The position numbers and the translations under genes were made by a program. A stretch of 14,125 nucleotides of DNA, taken from positions 1 to 14,125 of the forward strand of contig JBGTKD010000150.1 in the NCBI GenBank assembly GCA_041744795.1, in the 5' to 3' direction. The notes under the pieces are model-generated. The model was not told where the DNA came from. It saw nothing but the letters and a program-made list of their open reading frames with translations, and did not search any database. This stretch comes from DATHWB01 sp041744795. Lineage in GTDB: Bacteria; Actinomycetota; Acidimicrobiia; Spongiisociales; ZC4RG35. Shown here piece by piece: positions 13,016-14,125 of this stretch. Position 1 is the stretch's first letter. The number at the start of each line of letters is the position of its first letter.

Positions 13016-14125
13016 GTAACGACTCCGAGGTCTCGCCCGACAGTCACAAAGGCCTGTATGGCCTGTTCGATGTGTTCGGGCTCATGTGCTGCGCTCATCT
13101 GTGTGCGGATCCGGGCCTGGCCCTCGGGTACCACCGGGAACGAAAAGCCGATCACGTAGACGCCTAGGTCAAGCAGCCTGTTCGCCATCTCCGTTGCCAG
13201 CTTCGCGTCACCCAACATCACGGGAATGATCGGATGGCCGCGGCCGGTCAGGACAAAGCCTGCCTTCGTCATCTCGCTGCGGAAACGCTCGCTGTTGGCT
13301 GCCAGTCGGCGACGGAGGTCGTCGGCCGACTCGAGGATGTCGAGCACAGTCAGAGATGTTGCGGCGATCACAGGAGCCAGGGAGTTCGAGAACAGATATG
13401 GCCGGGAACGCTGTCGCAGCCACGCCACGATCTCGCTGCGTCCCGACACGTAGCCCCCCGACGCGCCGCCCATGGCTTTGCCGAGAGTTCCCGTGAGAAT
13501 GTCGATGCGTCCCATGGTTCCCGTTGCTTCTGGGGTCCCGCGACCGCCCTCTCCGACGAAGCCGACCGCGTGGGAGTCATCGACCATCACCAACGCATCG
13601 TGTTCCTCTGCCAAGTCACAGATCCCCGCGAGGTCGGCGATGACCCCGTCCATCGAGAACACGCCGTCCGTTGCGATGAGTCGATATCGGGCATCCTCTG
13701 CGGCCACTAGCTGGCGGTCCAGGTCCTCCAGGTCGTTGTTGGCGTATCGGAACCGGGAAGCCTTGCAGAGCCGGACTCCGTCGATGATCGAGGCATGGTT
13801 GAGGGAGTCCGAGATGATTGAGTCATTCTCGTCGAGAATCGTCTCAAACAGGCCGGTATTGGCATCGAAACAAGACGAGTAGAGGATCGTGTCCTCGGTC
13901 CCCAGGAAAGTCGAGATGCGCGCTTCGAGTTCGCGGTGCACCTCCTGTGTTCCACAGATGAACCGAACAGAAGCCATGCCGTAGCCCCACCGCTCCAGGG
14001 CGGCCTTGGCGGCGTCCACGAGTCGTTCGTCGTCGGCCAGACCGAGGTAGTTGTTGGCGCAGAAGTTCAGGACGGTGCGGCCGTCGACGAGGGTGATTTC
14101 AGGACCTTGGGCAGATCCGATGATC
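13012..14125 (-). CDS. kbl: Glycine C-acetyltransferase (2-amino-3-ketobutyrate CoA ligase), cut by right edge
   Basis: Kbl is a PLP enzyme of the alpha-oxoamine synthase family that cleaves 2-amino-3-oxobutyrate with CoA to glycine and acetyl-CoA. The frame stays open to the window edge: the last 105 bases encode 35 more residues, including NFCANNYLGLADD, the N-terminal hallmark of Kbl. About 370 residues of the usual 395-400 are therefore visible, and the GTG at 14019 is an internal valine. Other signatures: YSSCFDANTGLFE, SDSLNHASIIDG, VDDSHAVGFVGEGGRGTPE, and the PLP lysine in GTLGKAMGGASGGY (lysine codon near 13477-13479). It is followed by tdh with a four-base overlap, the standard kbl-tdh operon. 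Confidence 0.95.
   Translation of the reverse strand, partial: IIGSAQGPEITLVDGRTVLNFCANNYLGLADDERLVDAAKAALERWGYGMASVRFICGTQEVHRELEARISTFLGTEDTILYSSCFDANTGLFETILDENDSIISDSLNHASIIDGVRLCKASRFRYANNDLEDLDRQLVAAEDARYRLIATDGVFSMDGVIADLAGICDLAEEHDALVMVDDSHAVGFVGEGGRGTPEATGTMGRIDILTGTLGKAMGGASGGYVSGRSEIVAWLRQRSRPYLFSNSLAPVIAATSLTVLDILESADDLRRRLAANSERFRSEMTKAGFVLTGRGHPIIPVMLGDAKLATEMANRLLDLGVYVIGFSFPVVPEGQARIRTQMSAAHEPEHIEQAIQAFVTVGRDLGVVT

Noticed and set aside
13012..14019. GTG 14019 as the true start of kbl
   Set aside because: The frame continues upstream to the window edge and encodes the conserved NFCANNYLGL block, so this GTG is internal.

Overview
The window is a GC-rich stretch (roughly 60% by eye) with tightly packed genes, GTG and TTG starts, and 4-bp ATGA/GTGA overlaps. 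The gene content points to an actinobacterium, plausibly Acidimicrobiia or a related environmental lineage. The clues are a zinc-ribbon/class III cyclase/AAA-ATPase fusion, a class F-type sortase next to a secreted DUF4397 protein, and a short conserved protein of the kind often mislabelled CpaE in actinobacterial genomes. The lineage assignment is inference from family content only. I see no rRNA, tRNA, insertion sequence, phage gene or CRISPR array.

Layout. Plus strand, 1-5157: a GNAT acetyltransferase cut by the left edge; a 1150-residue zinc-ribbon/nucleotide cyclase/ATPase signalling protein; a 384-bp non-coding gap (3967-4350) with several stem-loops; and a divergent dihydropteroate synthase-like gene. 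Minus strand, 5163 to the right edge, read in transcription order from the right: kbl (cut by the edge) and tdh, which together degrade threonine; a divergent IF-1; a conserved 150-residue protein; an ABC exporter with a 3-hydroxyacyl-CoA dehydrogenase; a secreted DUF4397 protein with a C-terminal sorting-type tail; its probable sortase; then shikimate kinase and shikimate dehydrogenase.

How the genes work together. Kbl and Tdh form a two-step route from threonine to glycine plus acetyl-CoA and are translationally coupled. AroK and AroE are two steps of the chorismate pathway and are also coupled. The sortase and the DUF4397 protein look like an enzyme and substrate pair at the cell surface. 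The DHPS-like gene meets aroE tail to tail with only five bases between the stop codons.

Most noteworthy: (i) the shikimate kinase carries a C-terminal remnant of 3-dehydroquinate synthase that has lost the GGKT/GKN segment and the whole metal-binding domain, so it looks like a decayed AroK-AroB fusion; (ii) the DHPS-like protein keeps most pterin-site residues but has a rewritten substrate loop; (iii) the 3967-4350 gap holds two stem-loops exactly 61 bp apart with the same flanks and compensatory stem changes, plus a competing long-range pairing; (iv) the sortase substrate has AVNTG in place of LPxTG. I found no clear new multi-gene system. The stem-loop region and the AroK-AroB remnant are the best candidates for something undescribed.
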